Shown here one piece after another: positions 44,201 through 51,795 of a stretch of DNA of 64,000 bases. The translations under genes were made by a program, and so were the position numbers. The notes below the pieces were generated by a model. That model was not told the DNA's origin and did no database searches. It saw nothing but the letters and a program-made list of their open reading frames with translations. Numbering within the stretch: the first letter of the stretch is position 1; each line of letters starts with the position of its first letter. This stretch comes from Bacteriovorax stolpii. Its GTDB lineage: Bacteria; Bdellovibrionota; Bacteriovoracia; Bacteriovoracales; Bacteriovoracaceae. The stretch is from NCBI RefSeq assembly GCF_002872415.1, contig NZ_CP025704.1, forward strand, positions 2,790,001 to 2,854,000, written 5' to 3'.

Positions 44201-44929
44201 AAGAGCGACGTATGGAAGAAAGAGTCTATTGACGTTTTTCTTGATAAGCTCTTTTAAAAGTGCGTGAGTGTCTAAGCGCATTTCTTCGCTGATTAACACC
44301 AGTTCTCCTCCCATCGAAAGTGTCGAGAACATTTCCTGAAAATGAACATCGAAACTTAACGGAGTAAACTGCAGTGTAATTGTGTTTTTATTGATCGTCT
44401 GCTCATTTTGCCATTCGATTAAATTCACCAGTGCTTTGTGATTCATCGAAACACCTTTTGGGTTTCCGGTAGAACCGCTGGTGTAAATAACGTAAGCAAG
44501 ATCAATGTTTTTTGCATCAACGATCACTCGCTCCTCAGAAGCGGTATCGAGATTCATTTTTTCAAAACATAAAACATCTGCACGAGAGTCAGCAAAGATA
44601 TTTATGAACGTTTCGTGGGCAATGATTTTTGAAACGCGCGAGTGCGCTACCATGTATTTTAAACGTTCTACTGGATATTCAGGATCAAGCGGAAGATAAG
44701 CAGCTCCGTTTTTTAAAATAGCGATCACTGTGGCCACTAATTCAAACGAGCGCTTCATCGAGACACCAACCACGTCACCAGGCTGAACACCGTTGTCTCT
44801 TAAAACATGAGCAATTTTGTTGGATAATTTTTCTAACTCAAGATAAGTGCACGCGCGATCCCCCATCGACAATGCAATTGCATTCTCTTTTTGATCAGCT
44901 GTTTTTTCGAATAACGAATGGATGAACAA
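38252..44929 (-). CDS. Hybrid NRPS/PKS: A-T-KS-AT-ACP-aminotransferase
   Basis: 2225 residues. A 1-480 (YIYTSGSTGNPKG, GYRIELGEIE), T ~495-570 (GGNSLM), KS ~596-1015 (HTGCSTS; His in EAHGTATP and SNLGHLTGSAG), AT ~1115-1420 (GHSIGE; HAFHS, the malonyl-type motif), ACP ~1490-1560 (GMDSLFL), a Pro/Ala linker ~1575-1700, then a class-III, GSAM-like aminotransferase ~1720-2170 (PLP Lys in YGKIVGGGMPIG). No KR or DH. The beta-keto thioester should therefore be aminated to a beta-amino acid, as in iturin and mycosubtilin synthetases. The A-domain pocket reads D-V-Q-F-T-A-H-V-V, near the Pro code. It is the first gene of the operon. Confidence 0.95.
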   Translation of the reverse strand: MFIHSLFEKTADQKENAIALSMGDRACTYLELEKLSNKIAHVLRDNGVQPGDVVGVSMKRSFELVATVIAILKNGAAYLPLDPEYPVERLKYMVAHSRVSKIIAHETFINIFADSRADVLCFEKMNLDTASEERVIVDAKNIDLAYVIYTSGSTGNPKGVSMNHKALVNLIEWQNEQTINKNTITLQFTPLSFDVHFQEMFSTLSMGGELVLISEEMRLDTHALLKELIKKNVNRLFLPYVALNHLSEVAVAHNLIPLNLKEVTTAGEQLKVTSNIRSFFKKLNGAFLYNHYGPSESHVVTSLTLEGNPDAWPGLPTIGKAIKNSQVHILDENLNPVADGVEGDLYLAGTCLANGYLHSPELTSERFLDHEKLGRIYKTGDIGFVNPEGNIVFLGRKDGQVKIRGYRIELGEIEVSLLKQKHVDGGVVKVVELNEENVICAYITGNAQIGELREKLRLELPEYMVPSHFIKLKAIPLTPSGKVDYKNLPLPSNERPDLSVEYAEVENETHAKLLKLWTKYLKIQGIGIDDNFFDLGGNSLMAIKILIDINLVSEKQLTVVDLFQLPTIRKVAAFMNNERDELDALFERDDLNTGLISNDIAVIGMAGRFPGAKNVDEFWTNLINVRSSIEIFSKDEINPDVSEEMSNDPNYVFAEGVYPGQESFDNKFFGMTPREAELMDPQQRKFLELTHEGLELAGYTSENFQGSIGVFAGMGNSKYNRLVDQYPEKVAMIGDFNVMLGLEKDYIATRVAFKLNLRGPALSIHTGCSTSLVAIIEAVNSLRLKNCDMALAGGISISGAPHTGHLFQEGGILTKNGECRSFDSEATGTVFTDGGGVVVLKRLSDAQRDGDNILAVIKGVGINNDGSNKMSFTAPSVMGQAEAILRAQKDANITADTIGFIEAHGTATPVGDPIEVEALTKAFRKSTAAKNYCYLGSLKSNLGHLTGSAGVASFMKAVKAVKTGMIPGTAHFHNPNPLLDLDNSPFIITNETRPFPETQGPRRAGISSFGVGGTNAHVIIEEYKAEASNSIHDQSPTLFKISAKTEKQMKLMRDELLNFLQKSDITEWKKIAYTLETGRRDYKFRSFISASSHNDLAKINGTNSGTGEFTKTPELYFMFPGQGSHYKQMGKGLYEANAVFRDLFDQCCTLINKHLSYNIKDIILSESSEESLNNTFYSQPAIFIVEYSLAMTLKALGFNPKGYIGHSIGEFVAATMNGVFSLEDGLRAIAKRAEIMQSLPTGMMLSVGMPEEDLQKRLANLELDIAAVNGSASCVVAGETQKVLVLKEMLALEGIAAIELKTSHAFHSRMMKPAVEMFEAFLKGLTLNKPTTSMYSTVTTNLESDLFGEASYWANHIVDTVQFARTINKILGQKNILLLEVGTKNILTNLAKKEMSFVSGSDAKIVTLMGAKTEVEMASFNKALGDLWLSGLKVSDPSIQFQESDRRKVIAPVYIFEENRLWLDHKKKALTKTLYTKSEPRTEEKPMNAKLTALQNTLVEIFERSSGMEVGSYGNDVTFLEMGMDSLFLTQVALLLKKELKVNITFRQLMEDYASINLLANHLVDKVDIKVDAPAAASPVPEVQIPAIPAPASAASIAPAPAAPAPIQQQVVMTAPIPAQNNVIIPTLSPATTGTGLESIINRQLELMSQQIMLLSGQPMAALSPATQTVAPQAQIQIPAPTASQAMPQAPAAKEEAPKKGKVSVTNVKEAFGAQARIIAEKNSELKLLENPKVKNFFNQYIAKTKGSKKFTQDNRVNHADPRVVTGFKPESKEIVYPIVVKKSYLQTLWDLDDNKYIDMTCGFGSNFFGNGNERIKKYVLRQIEEGIELGPQHPLVAEVSNLVNELTGNERTAFCNTGSEAVLGAMRIARTVTGREKIIVFSGSYHGINDEVILRGAKNGKSYPAAPGINGEAVSNMIVLDYGTPESLQKIREMAHEVAAVLVEPVQSRRSDFHPQEFLKEVRKITLESKTCLIFDEIITGFRVHPAGAQGYFGIRADLCTYGKIVGGGMPIGIVSGKTEYMDALDGGHWQYGDESTPTVGVTYFAGTFVRHPLALAAAKGALEILKEGGVERLDQLNKKAQKFVDDLNLFLLTEQAPIKMDNFGSLMKPKWKSDINGGEILFALLRYKGVHVYDGFPWFVNLAHTDAELAEVLNAFKESVREMQAMGLFLTNNATIDIDLDPKIFDQKGAPMVGAKIGRDEKGNPAWFVEDPENAGEYFKLKG

Positions 44930-45150
44930 GCCTGGGGTCCTGGTTAAAATTGCACGAATGACTAAATAATTAATCGTTAAATTGTAACACTAAGCATCAC
45001 TTCCTTATCGGTAAAGTGTGGAAAATGTAAAATTTTCATAGCAAATTTGTCAGAAATTATCAGGCTAAGTCATTGATTTTTAAAATGCCCAAATGGAGGG
45101 TAAAAAATCTTTTGAACTAGTCCGGAAAAATCCAACTAGAATCAGGTTTT

Positions 45151-45828
45151 CTAGTGAGAGAGTTCCAGCACAGTTAAACAGGTTTTATTGTCTACTGTAA
45201 AGCGGCCTTCGAATGAAAAGCGGGATTTTGGGCCAAAATTGAGGTTGAGGTCACTTATTAAATTGATCACAAATGTTCCGTTATCCAAATCAATTTTTGT
45301 AACGGAAGCATCTTCGAAACCAAAAAATTTTTTAACTTGAGGATAGAGGGCTTTATAGAGAGATTCTTTCGCAGAAAAAATAAGTGTCAGCAATTCTTCA
45401 TCAGAGAGTTGGGGATGAGAAAGAAGATCACCACCACTTCTGATTTGTTTGGCAAGTTCCAGTTTTGTTCTTCCCATGACTTCAAAATCCATTCCGACCC
45501 CTAAGAGATCAGTGTCTTTGGCAACTGCAGCGCCAACCCAAAATTCATTGTGAGAAATGGTCCCCACGACTCCTGAAGGCCATGCCGGCGAGCGGTCTGG
45601 ATTATTTTTCAAATCGTAAAGCGGTTGTTTGGTGCACTCGTAAAATGCTTTTGTAGCACAAAGTCTTCCGAGAAGAAATTCGTCTTTTCTCTTCGGATGA
45701 AATCCATTAACAGCACTGTCGTATTGAAGTTTTGAATGTTCGATTTTTAGAGAAGTATCCAGATCCTCTTCTTTTTTAAGAGCAAAAAAAGAGGACCTGA
45801 GAAAAAGATGAGACCAAGGATTTTTCAT
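45151..45828 (-). CDS. Sfp/EntD-type phosphopantetheinyl transferase
   Basis: 225 residues. Family motifs: SPAWPSGVVGTISHN, GVGMDFEVMGR (Mg-binding Asp/Glu) and FSAKESLYKALYP (catalytic WxxKEA/KES motif), in the order of the EntD subfamily. It would convert the apo carrier domains of the two megasynthases to holo form. Its ATG lies 1 bp after the stop of the Wza-like gene, so the two are co-transcribed; the NRPS/PKS operon begins 221 bp downstream on the same strand. Confidence 0.92.
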   Translation of the reverse strand: MKNPWSHLFLRSSFFALKKEEDLDTSLKIEHSKLQYDSAVNGFHPKRKDEFLLGRLCATKAFYECTKQPLYDLKNNPDRSPAWPSGVVGTISHNEFWVGAAVAKDTDLLGVGMDFEVMGRTKLELAKQIRSGGDLLSHPQLSDEELLTLIFSAKESLYKALYPQVKKFFGFEDASVTKIDLDNGTFVINLISDLNLNFGPKSRFSFEGRFTVDNKTCLTVLELSH

Positions 45829-45829
45829 T

Positions 45830-46840
45830 CTATAGGGCGATGATTAACAAGGCCGCAGTTGAAATGATACCAGCAATCTGTCCAAAACGGTTTAACCAAG
45901 TGTCCCCTTCTGTTTCGATTTTTGAGTTCATATAAATCGTATCGTTCGGGAAAATCACAGGTATTGTTTCTGGCTTATCAAAAGAGAAGTTGATTCTCTT
46001 CACACCATCTTTTGTGTTTCTGAAAACATAACACTCGTTGTAACCAAGACCCTGAACCAGTCCACCAGATTTTTCGATGTAGTAATAAAGACTGGCATCT
46101 TTTTGGTGAAGAACTTTACCTGGCTTTTGGACACCACCAAGCATTGTTACGAATGGAATTTCGCGGCTAGCTCCTGCAAGACTATCTAGTTTGGCAACAA
46201 AGACACTATCACCACCAAGCCATCTGATTTTATCGACGCTCTCTGAAGATTCAAAGTAACGGTTTAATAAAACCTGATATTCATAAGTCGATTGTTTTAA
46301 AGAAGCTGTAAAATAATCTACGCTGATATCTCCTTGCACTCCACCAGCTGCATCAACAACCAGATCCAAAGTGTCCGAAGGGCGCACTAAATAACGTCCT
46401 GGTTTTTTTACCAGACCTCTTACTTCTACCCAGTAGTCTTTTGATGTAAGAGCGAAATTTACGCTTTCAACACCTTTCTGGAAAAATTTTCTATAAGCAT
46501 TAAGTACTGTCTCTTTGACTTCGGCAAAAGTTTTGTTCGTTACATCAACATTTACATTGTATGGCAGTTGTAGAATTCCGTTGAAGTCAGCTCTAAACTT
46601 TCCGCTTAGTTTGCTGTCACTCGAGTGAGACATTGTGAACAAATGCCCTGGGGCCATATACTGAGGGATTTTTGACATATCGGGGACGTCAGAGTTTAAT
46701 GCGCTCGCAGGGTTGTTGGCCTCTTGGTTTTCCATTACCTTTGCCACGTGCTGAGTGTAGCGAGGATAATCAGAAATCGAATTACTTGAGCATCCTGATA
46801 AGAAAACAACAGCACTCAAAAGAAAAAATAAATATTTCAC
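45830..46840 (-). CDS. Wza-like polysaccharide export lipoprotein
   Basis: 336 residues with GTG start (GGGGAC ahead). Lipobox LSGC. Poly_export domain at ~65-140 (GKFRADFNGILQLPYNVNVD), two SLBB-like repeats (VEVRGLVKKPGRYLVRPSDT; FVTMLGGVQKPGKVLHQKDA), and a C-terminal helix (IAGIISTAALLIIAL) that in Wza spans the outer membrane. It forms the outer-membrane pore for exopolysaccharide. Divergent from the GT4 gene across ~100 bp of AT-rich sequence that contains repeated AGTATAT. Confidence 0.9.
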   Translation of the reverse strand: MKYLFFLLSAVVFLSGCSSNSISDYPRYTQHVAKVMENQEANNPASALNSDVPDMSKIPQYMAPGHLFTMSHSSDSKLSGKFRADFNGILQLPYNVNVDVTNKTFAEVKETVLNAYRKFFQKGVESVNFALTSKDYWVEVRGLVKKPGRYLVRPSDTLDLVVDAAGGVQGDISVDYFTASLKQSTYEYQVLLNRYFESSESVDKIRWLGGDSVFVAKLDSLAGASREIPFVTMLGGVQKPGKVLHQKDASLYYYIEKSGGLVQGLGYNECYVFRNTKDGVKRINFSFDKPETIPVIFPNDTIYMNSKIETEGDTWLNRFGQIAGIISTAALLIIAL

Positions 46841-46943
46841 GTCCGTCCCCTAATTCGAAGTATATTTAATATATAAAGTATATATTGATTTTTGAGAATA
46901 ACACTAATTTCTTTAAAGGCATATTGCCTGGATGACTTTTAAG

Positions 46944-48047
46944 ATGAGAATTGTTCACGTGGCCCAGTTCCTAGGAATCGGGGGGCTGGAAAAAATTGTC
47001 TATCACCTTGCCCTTGAGCAACAAAAACGCGGTCACACTGTAGACATTTACATCTACGATCACGAACGCACATGGGTTGATTTCTTCAGAAAAAGTGGTC
47101 TCAATGTCATCACTCCTGAACTTAAAAAACCTGGTTATGATTTCTCGCTCTTAAAGCGTATGGATCATGACTTTCAAGGTTACGATGTCATTCACTCTCA
47201 CGACCTCAATCCCTTGATGTATCTTGGACCTTTGCGCCTTTGGAAGAAACTCACTTTCAAAAAATGGGGCAAACTTATCCATACAACTCACGGCCTGGAT
47301 CACATTGATAATTACCCACGCGGCAAACTTTACCAGCAAATTTTCTCGCGCTTCGCTGACAAAATGATTGGCGTCAGTGAAAAGATCGGACTATTTTATA
47401 CGCGCGATATCGGCCTTGCTGCAAAAAAAGTGGCCGTTATCCAAAATGGTATCTCTACATACGAAGGTGAAATCACTCCAGAGATGCGCGCTGAAAAAAA
47501 GGCATGGCTGGCCGCCCGTCATGGACTTGATATCACTCGCCCTATCATTCTTTCACTTTCACGAGTTGTTCCATTAAAAGATCAAAAATTTCTTATTGAA
47601 GCTTTAAAGAAAAGACCTTTCTATCAACTCATCGTTGCCGGTCCTCCAAGTGAGCAGGCCTATTACGATGAATTAAAAAAAATGGAAGATCAAAATATCA
47701 AGATGGTCGGTTCACAGGAATTGGTGGCCGATTACAATATGGGCTCTGATATGTATGTCAGTGCTTCGACTCACGAAGGAATCCCAGTTGCAGTACTTGA
47801 AGCGATGGCGGTTGAAACCCCTTGCCTGGTCAGCAAAATTCCTGGTCACATGACTCTTTTAAAATACGGCGATTACGTGGAGCTTTTTAAGCTCCACGAT
47901 CAAGACGACTTCTTAAACAAGTTCGATGAGATGTTTGCCCGTATCTATCAAACACAAAAAAATGCGCAAAAGGCACGAGGCCTGGTTGAAGATCACTATT
48001 CAGTCAAAACGATGGTGAATAATTATTTCAAGGAATATGAAGCATGA
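46944..48047 (+). CDS. GT4 family glycosyltransferase
   Basis: About 367 residues. MRIVHVAQFLGIGGLEK is the typical GT-B opening with a Gly-rich loop. The C-terminal nucleotide-sugar site is seen in LSRVVPLKDQKFLIEAL and SASTHEGIPVAVLEAMAVETP (E-x7-E). ATG 46944 fits the family start; ATG 46932 in frame is equally open and neither has a strong ribosome site. It overlaps the flippase gene by 4 bp (ATGA). Confidence 0.88.
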   Translation: MRIVHVAQFLGIGGLEKIVYHLALEQQKRGHTVDIYIYDHERTWVDFFRKSGLNVITPELKKPGYDFSLLKRMDHDFQGYDVIHSHDLNPLMYLGPLRLWKKLTFKKWGKLIHTTHGLDHIDNYPRGKLYQQIFSRFADKMIGVSEKIGLFYTRDIGLAAKKVAVIQNGISTYEGEITPEMRAEKKAWLAARHGLDITRPIILSLSRVVPLKDQKFLIEALKKRPFYQLIVAGPPSEQAYYDELKKMEDQNIKMVGSQELVADYNMGSDMYVSASTHEGIPVAVLEAMAVETPCLVSKIPGHMTLLKYGDYVELFKLHDQDDFLNKFDEMFARIYQTQKNAQKARGLVEDHYSVKTMVNNYFKEYEA

Positions 48048-49477
48048 TTGGTCTTCACAAGCTCAAGGCCGGTCACTGGCCAGTTTTTCTCATCTCGATG
48101 GTCTCGGCAATCACCAATTTGTTTTTACCGGTTGTCCTGGTTCGAATTCTTGATCCTATTGATATCGGGATCTACAAGATCTTTTTTCTGTATGCTCAGT
48201 CGATCACTTTCCTTTCTCTAACTGGTGGACCGCTTTACAGCGTTTACTTCTGGATTGGGAAAAAAGAAAACTCGCTTCGTTATGTTGAACACGCCTGGAT
48301 TTTAAGTTTTGTTCTCAGCGTAGTTTGTGCAATTGTCGGACTTCTTTTTTCAGTTCCTCTGTCACATGTTATCTCTATCACTCAAACACAAACCATCCTT
48401 CTACTTCTTTCGGCCATCACCGCCGCTCCGGCCTCTTTTTATGGTGAATACCTGATTGCCAGAGGAAGACGCATCAACGGAAGCTTATTCAACAGTGGTT
48501 TTGAAATCATTAAAGGGATTGTTATCATCGCTTTAGTTTATGTCACTAGACACATCAATGCTGCTTTTTGGGGCTTTACGATACTCTTCTTGATTAAGCT
48601 TGCTCTTGCTGCTTATCTTGGAAAAAAAGAAAAGGTCCTGACTTTTGAAGTCGATAAAGAAAAACTAAAAGATGTTTGGCGTTACTGTGCACCTATTTCA
48701 ATTGCCGGCGTTCTTAGTTTCTTCCTGGAAAAAGTAGATATGATTCTCCTTTCATCTCAGTTGACTCCTGAAAGCTTTGCTTTCTACTCGATGGGGTGTT
48801 TAGCTGTACCTCCACTTTATATTCTGGAAATGTCGGTGCAAAAAGTCCTGGTTCCTGCTGTGTCTGGCGCCTTTCACGCCGGGGATAAGCTGAGCATGAT
48901 TCAGCATTATAGAAAAGCTCAAAGCGATATTGCTTATCTCATGATTCCTGCCGTTTTTGGTTTGATTATCTTTAACCGGCCCATCATTGAAATTCTTTTC
49001 ACCGATCAATACATGCAGTCAGCAGTTTACTTAAAAGTTTTCGCTTTAACGTATCTTGCTTACATCATTCCTCACGACGCGATTCCAAGAGCAACCGGAC
49101 AAACGAGTTGGGTTTTAAAAATGTATTTAATCCTGACTCCACTTTCAATTGTTGTGGTTTATTTCTGTGCCGGGATTTGGGGGGCAATGGGTGCCCTTAT
49201 CTCCAGTATGGTCTTCTTCTATTTGCCAAAAATTCCGGGACTGATTTACTCATCTCAAATTACCGGTTACCCGATTAGGAATCTGATCGCCTGGAAATCT
49301 CTCGCTCTTTATGTTGGTATGAATGCTATTTTAATGATTGCTTGTTATGCTTTAAAAAATGTTTTTTCATCTGAAAAAATGTGGTTTTTAGTACTAAGCC
49401 CGATTTACGCTGCTCTGTATTTAGGAGTGGTGAACTACTTAAGACACTTAAAAGGAAAACATGAACTCAAAGCCTAA
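48044..49477 (+). CDS. Polysaccharide flippase (Wzx/MATE-like)
   Basis: 477 residues with about 12-14 hydrophobic helices, opening with the family's typical first helix (LISMVSAITNLFLPVVLVRI) and LDPIDIGIYKIFFLY. Such proteins flip undecaprenyl-linked repeat units across the inner membrane. It overlaps the glycosyltransferase genes on either side by 4 bp and 17 bp, hence translational coupling. Confidence 0.88.
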   Translation: MIGLHKLKAGHWPVFLISMVSAITNLFLPVVLVRILDPIDIGIYKIFFLYAQSITFLSLTGGPLYSVYFWIGKKENSLRYVEHAWILSFVLSVVCAIVGLLFSVPLSHVISITQTQTILLLLSAITAAPASFYGEYLIARGRRINGSLFNSGFEIIKGIVIIALVYVTRHINAAFWGFTILFLIKLALAAYLGKKEKVLTFEVDKEKLKDVWRYCAPISIAGVLSFFLEKVDMILLSSQLTPESFAFYSMGCLAVPPLYILEMSVQKVLVPAVSGAFHAGDKLSMIQHYRKAQSDIAYLMIPAVFGLIIFNRPIIEILFTDQYMQSAVYLKVFALTYLAYIIPHDAIPRATGQTSWVLKMYLILTPLSIVVVYFCAGIWGAMGALISSMVFFYLPKIPGLIYSSQITGYPIRNLIAWKSLALYVGMNAILMIACYALKNVFSSEKMWFLVLSPIYAALYLGVVNYLRHLKGKHELKA

Positions 49478-50585
49478 GGCCTATAGACCAGTTCTCGTTC
49501 TTGCTCCCGGTGTCCTTGCCGGTGCTGAAAAAGTTGTCCTTACAGGACTTGCGGCCTTGTCCTCTATTGGTCTTAACCCTTTGATGGTTATTATAAGAGA
49601 AACGAGAATCCCTCACCTGGCCCACGACTTTGAAAAAATGATTCCTTCTCACATTGATTACCGCATTATTGATTCCACAAAAGCTTTAGATATAGAGCTT
49701 CCAAAAAGGCTTAGAGAATCACTGCAAGACCAGACTCTTCCTTTGGTTCTTCATAGCCATGGTTTTAAAGCGCTTATCGCTTGTTATATGAGCAAAGGAA
49801 AACATCCACACATTCACACTCATCACGGAAACACGGCCCATACATTCAAAGTACGCATCTATGAAAAGATCGCCATGATGACAATGAAGTCTTGTCGTGT
49901 GGTGGTTGCTGTTTCTTATAAAATGAAAGATGAGCTGGAAAAATCACTACGCCCCTTTAATCGCATTGTAGTCATTGAAAATATGCTTTCATTAAAAAAT
50001 GCAGCAAAGATCAGAAGTGAAAGAAAAAATCTTGTAGCACAAAGCGAGATCATCAAACTTATCTACGTCGGGCGCATTAGCCCCGAAAAAGGACTTCTCC
50101 CTTTTTTAACAGCATGGTCGATGACTCCAGAGAGAAAACGCTTTCACCTGACTGTCTTAGGAGATGGTGTTGACAGGGCCAAAGCTGAAGCATTTGCCCG
50201 AGACAACGGACTTCTTGAACAGATGACTTTTCACGGCTTCGTAAGCGATCCTTCAAGCTACTTCACTTCACCAGATGTTCTCATTATGCCAAGTCTGCGA
50301 GAAGGCCTGCCAATGACACTCATAGAGGCCCTGGCCTCTGGCCTGCCAGTCATTGCCAATAACGTAGGTGCCATTGCCAGTATGGTCACTCATAATCATA
50401 ACGGTTTTTTTGCAGATGATTTTTCACCTGAGAGCTGGGTGAAGGTTCTAAGAGAAACATTACAGAATGTCTCTGGCTGGAAAAAACAGGCAGAAAGTGA
50501 AGCCCAGGGAATTGAGGAGCGCTTCAGCGCTGATTCATGGGCACAAAAAACCCGTGAGCTTTATCAAAAAGAAATCAATTCATAA
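49461..50585 (+). CDS. GT4 family glycosyltransferase
   Basis: 374 residues. N-terminal loop APGVLAGAEKVVL, HTHHGNTAH in the acceptor half, and donor-site motifs YVGRISPEKGLLPFL and PSLREGLPMTLIEALASGLP. Third gene of the forward trio; its end overlaps the convergent GT4 gene by 11 bp. Confidence 0.9.
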   Translation: MNSKPKAYRPVLVLAPGVLAGAEKVVLTGLAALSSIGLNPLMVIIRETRIPHLAHDFEKMIPSHIDYRIIDSTKALDIELPKRLRESLQDQTLPLVLHSHGFKALIACYMSKGKHPHIHTHHGNTAHTFKVRIYEKIAMMTMKSCRVVVAVSYKMKDELEKSLRPFNRIVVIENMLSLKNAAKIRSERKNLVAQSEIIKLIYVGRISPEKGLLPFLTAWSMTPERKRFHLTVLGDGVDRAKAEAFARDNGLLEQMTFHGFVSDPSSYFTSPDVLIMPSLREGLPMTLIEALASGLPVIANNVGAIASMVTHNHNGFFADDFSPESWVKVLRETLQNVSGWKKQAESEAQGIEERFSADSWAQKTRELYQKEINS

Positions 50586-51792
50586 CAGAATCGAAGGCCT
50601 TTGCCCCAATGGCCTTCGGTGAATACACCGACTCCAATTCTTTAAAAGCAGCTGCGGCCATGGCCTTCCCCATTTGACGGTCAAGTTTATTAAGAGTTGA
50701 AATCCACTCTTCTTTAGTCTCTGCTTTAAAATAATCGTTAAGCCCACTTCCCTGCACTCCCATATCCGTTGCAATAATAGGCATGCCTTTTGAGATGCTT
50801 TCAATAACTTTAATTCTCGTCCCAGAACCATAACGAATGGGGATAATGCTGTAGTCACAGTCGCGGTAAACAGCATCTAAGTCTTTAACGAAACCAAAGA
50901 ACTTTACCCCAGGCTGTTTAAACAATTCAGTTCCCCAGCTAGAGTCACCACTACCGACGATGTATAGTTCTAGTTTTTTCTGATCAACTTTCGGCCAGAC
51001 TTCTTCCAAAAACCACTTGAGCCCGTCTTTATTTGGCGCCCAGTCCATCTTGCCGAGGAAAAGAAGTTTGAGCGGAGAAGATTCACTAGCATCTTTTTTC
51101 TCCTCAATTTTTTTGAAATCTAATCCTACCGGGATGAGCGATAGTTTTTCTTTTTCGTTCGGGTTTAAATCTTCAAAGCGCTTTAAATCTTCTGGAGCAA
51201 TACACCAGACTTTCTTCGCTCTTTTAATCAGACTTGATTCCAGGGCACTCATCTTTTGCCCTTGCCACAACAAGAGCTTGCTGATGATTGTGTTATTTGT
51301 TTTAGCAGCAGCTGTCGACCAAAGATCCCCTTCTACGTTATGAGCGCGGTAGACCACTTGAGTGTTTTTAAAAGCAGGAATGTCTTTAAAAGTTGTATAA
51401 GGGTGAAGGCCATCAAAAACAACCAGGTCATAGGCCCTGTGAGTTAAAACCTGATTTACTTCTCTTTTAAGTTTTGATGTCAGGAAATATCCTGTTGTCA
51501 CAGGAAGTGCAGGAGATTTTAAAAAACTTTTTCCTAAAAAAAGAAGTTTTTCTAGCTTTCCAGGTGCTGAAGCTTTTTTGAAAAAATAAACATTCGTTGG
51601 ATTGAATTCTTTGTTGTACTCGCTTAAATGAAGCTCATCCGAGTCCTCTTCATTAAAAAGCATAATATCAAGTTCATTAAAATGTGGTCGGACAGATTTT
51701 AACAGGGCCTGATTTGCTACGCGTGCGCCATCGCGGACAGGAAAGATTCCTTTGGGTACAACCCACAAACACCTTTTCATTTTATTATCCAA
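50575..51792 (-). CDS. GT4-like glycosyltransferase
   Basis: 405 residues. A GT-B protein with FDGLHPYTTFKDIP and YRAHNVEGDLW in the acceptor half, LLFLGKMDWAPNKDGLKWFL in the donor half, and IPIRYGSGTRIKVIESISKG as nucleotide-sugar loop. It belongs to the reverse-strand part of the polysaccharide locus, 4 bp after the GT2 gene. Confidence 0.88.
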   Translation of the reverse strand: MDNKMKRCLWVVPKGIFPVRDGARVANQALLKSVRPHFNELDIMLFNEEDSDELHLSEYNKEFNPTNVYFFKKASAPGKLEKLLFLGKSFLKSPALPVTTGYFLTSKLKREVNQVLTHRAYDLVVFDGLHPYTTFKDIPAFKNTQVVYRAHNVEGDLWSTAAAKTNNTIISKLLLWQGQKMSALESSLIKRAKKVWCIAPEDLKRFEDLNPNEKEKLSLIPVGLDFKKIEEKKDASESSPLKLLFLGKMDWAPNKDGLKWFLEEVWPKVDQKKLELYIVGSGDSSWGTELFKQPGVKFFGFVKDLDAVYRDCDYSIIPIRYGSGTRIKVIESISKGMPIIATDMGVQGSGLNDYFKAETKEEWISTLNKLDRQMGKAMAAAAFKELESVYSPKAIGAKAFDSVMN

Positions 51793-51795
51793 AAT

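Noticed and set aside
44930-45150. Promoter for the NRPS/PKS operon (CTGACA with a weak TTACAT 17 bp on)
   Set aside because: The -10 matches only half of the consensus; the 221-bp gap probably holds a promoter but I cannot place it.
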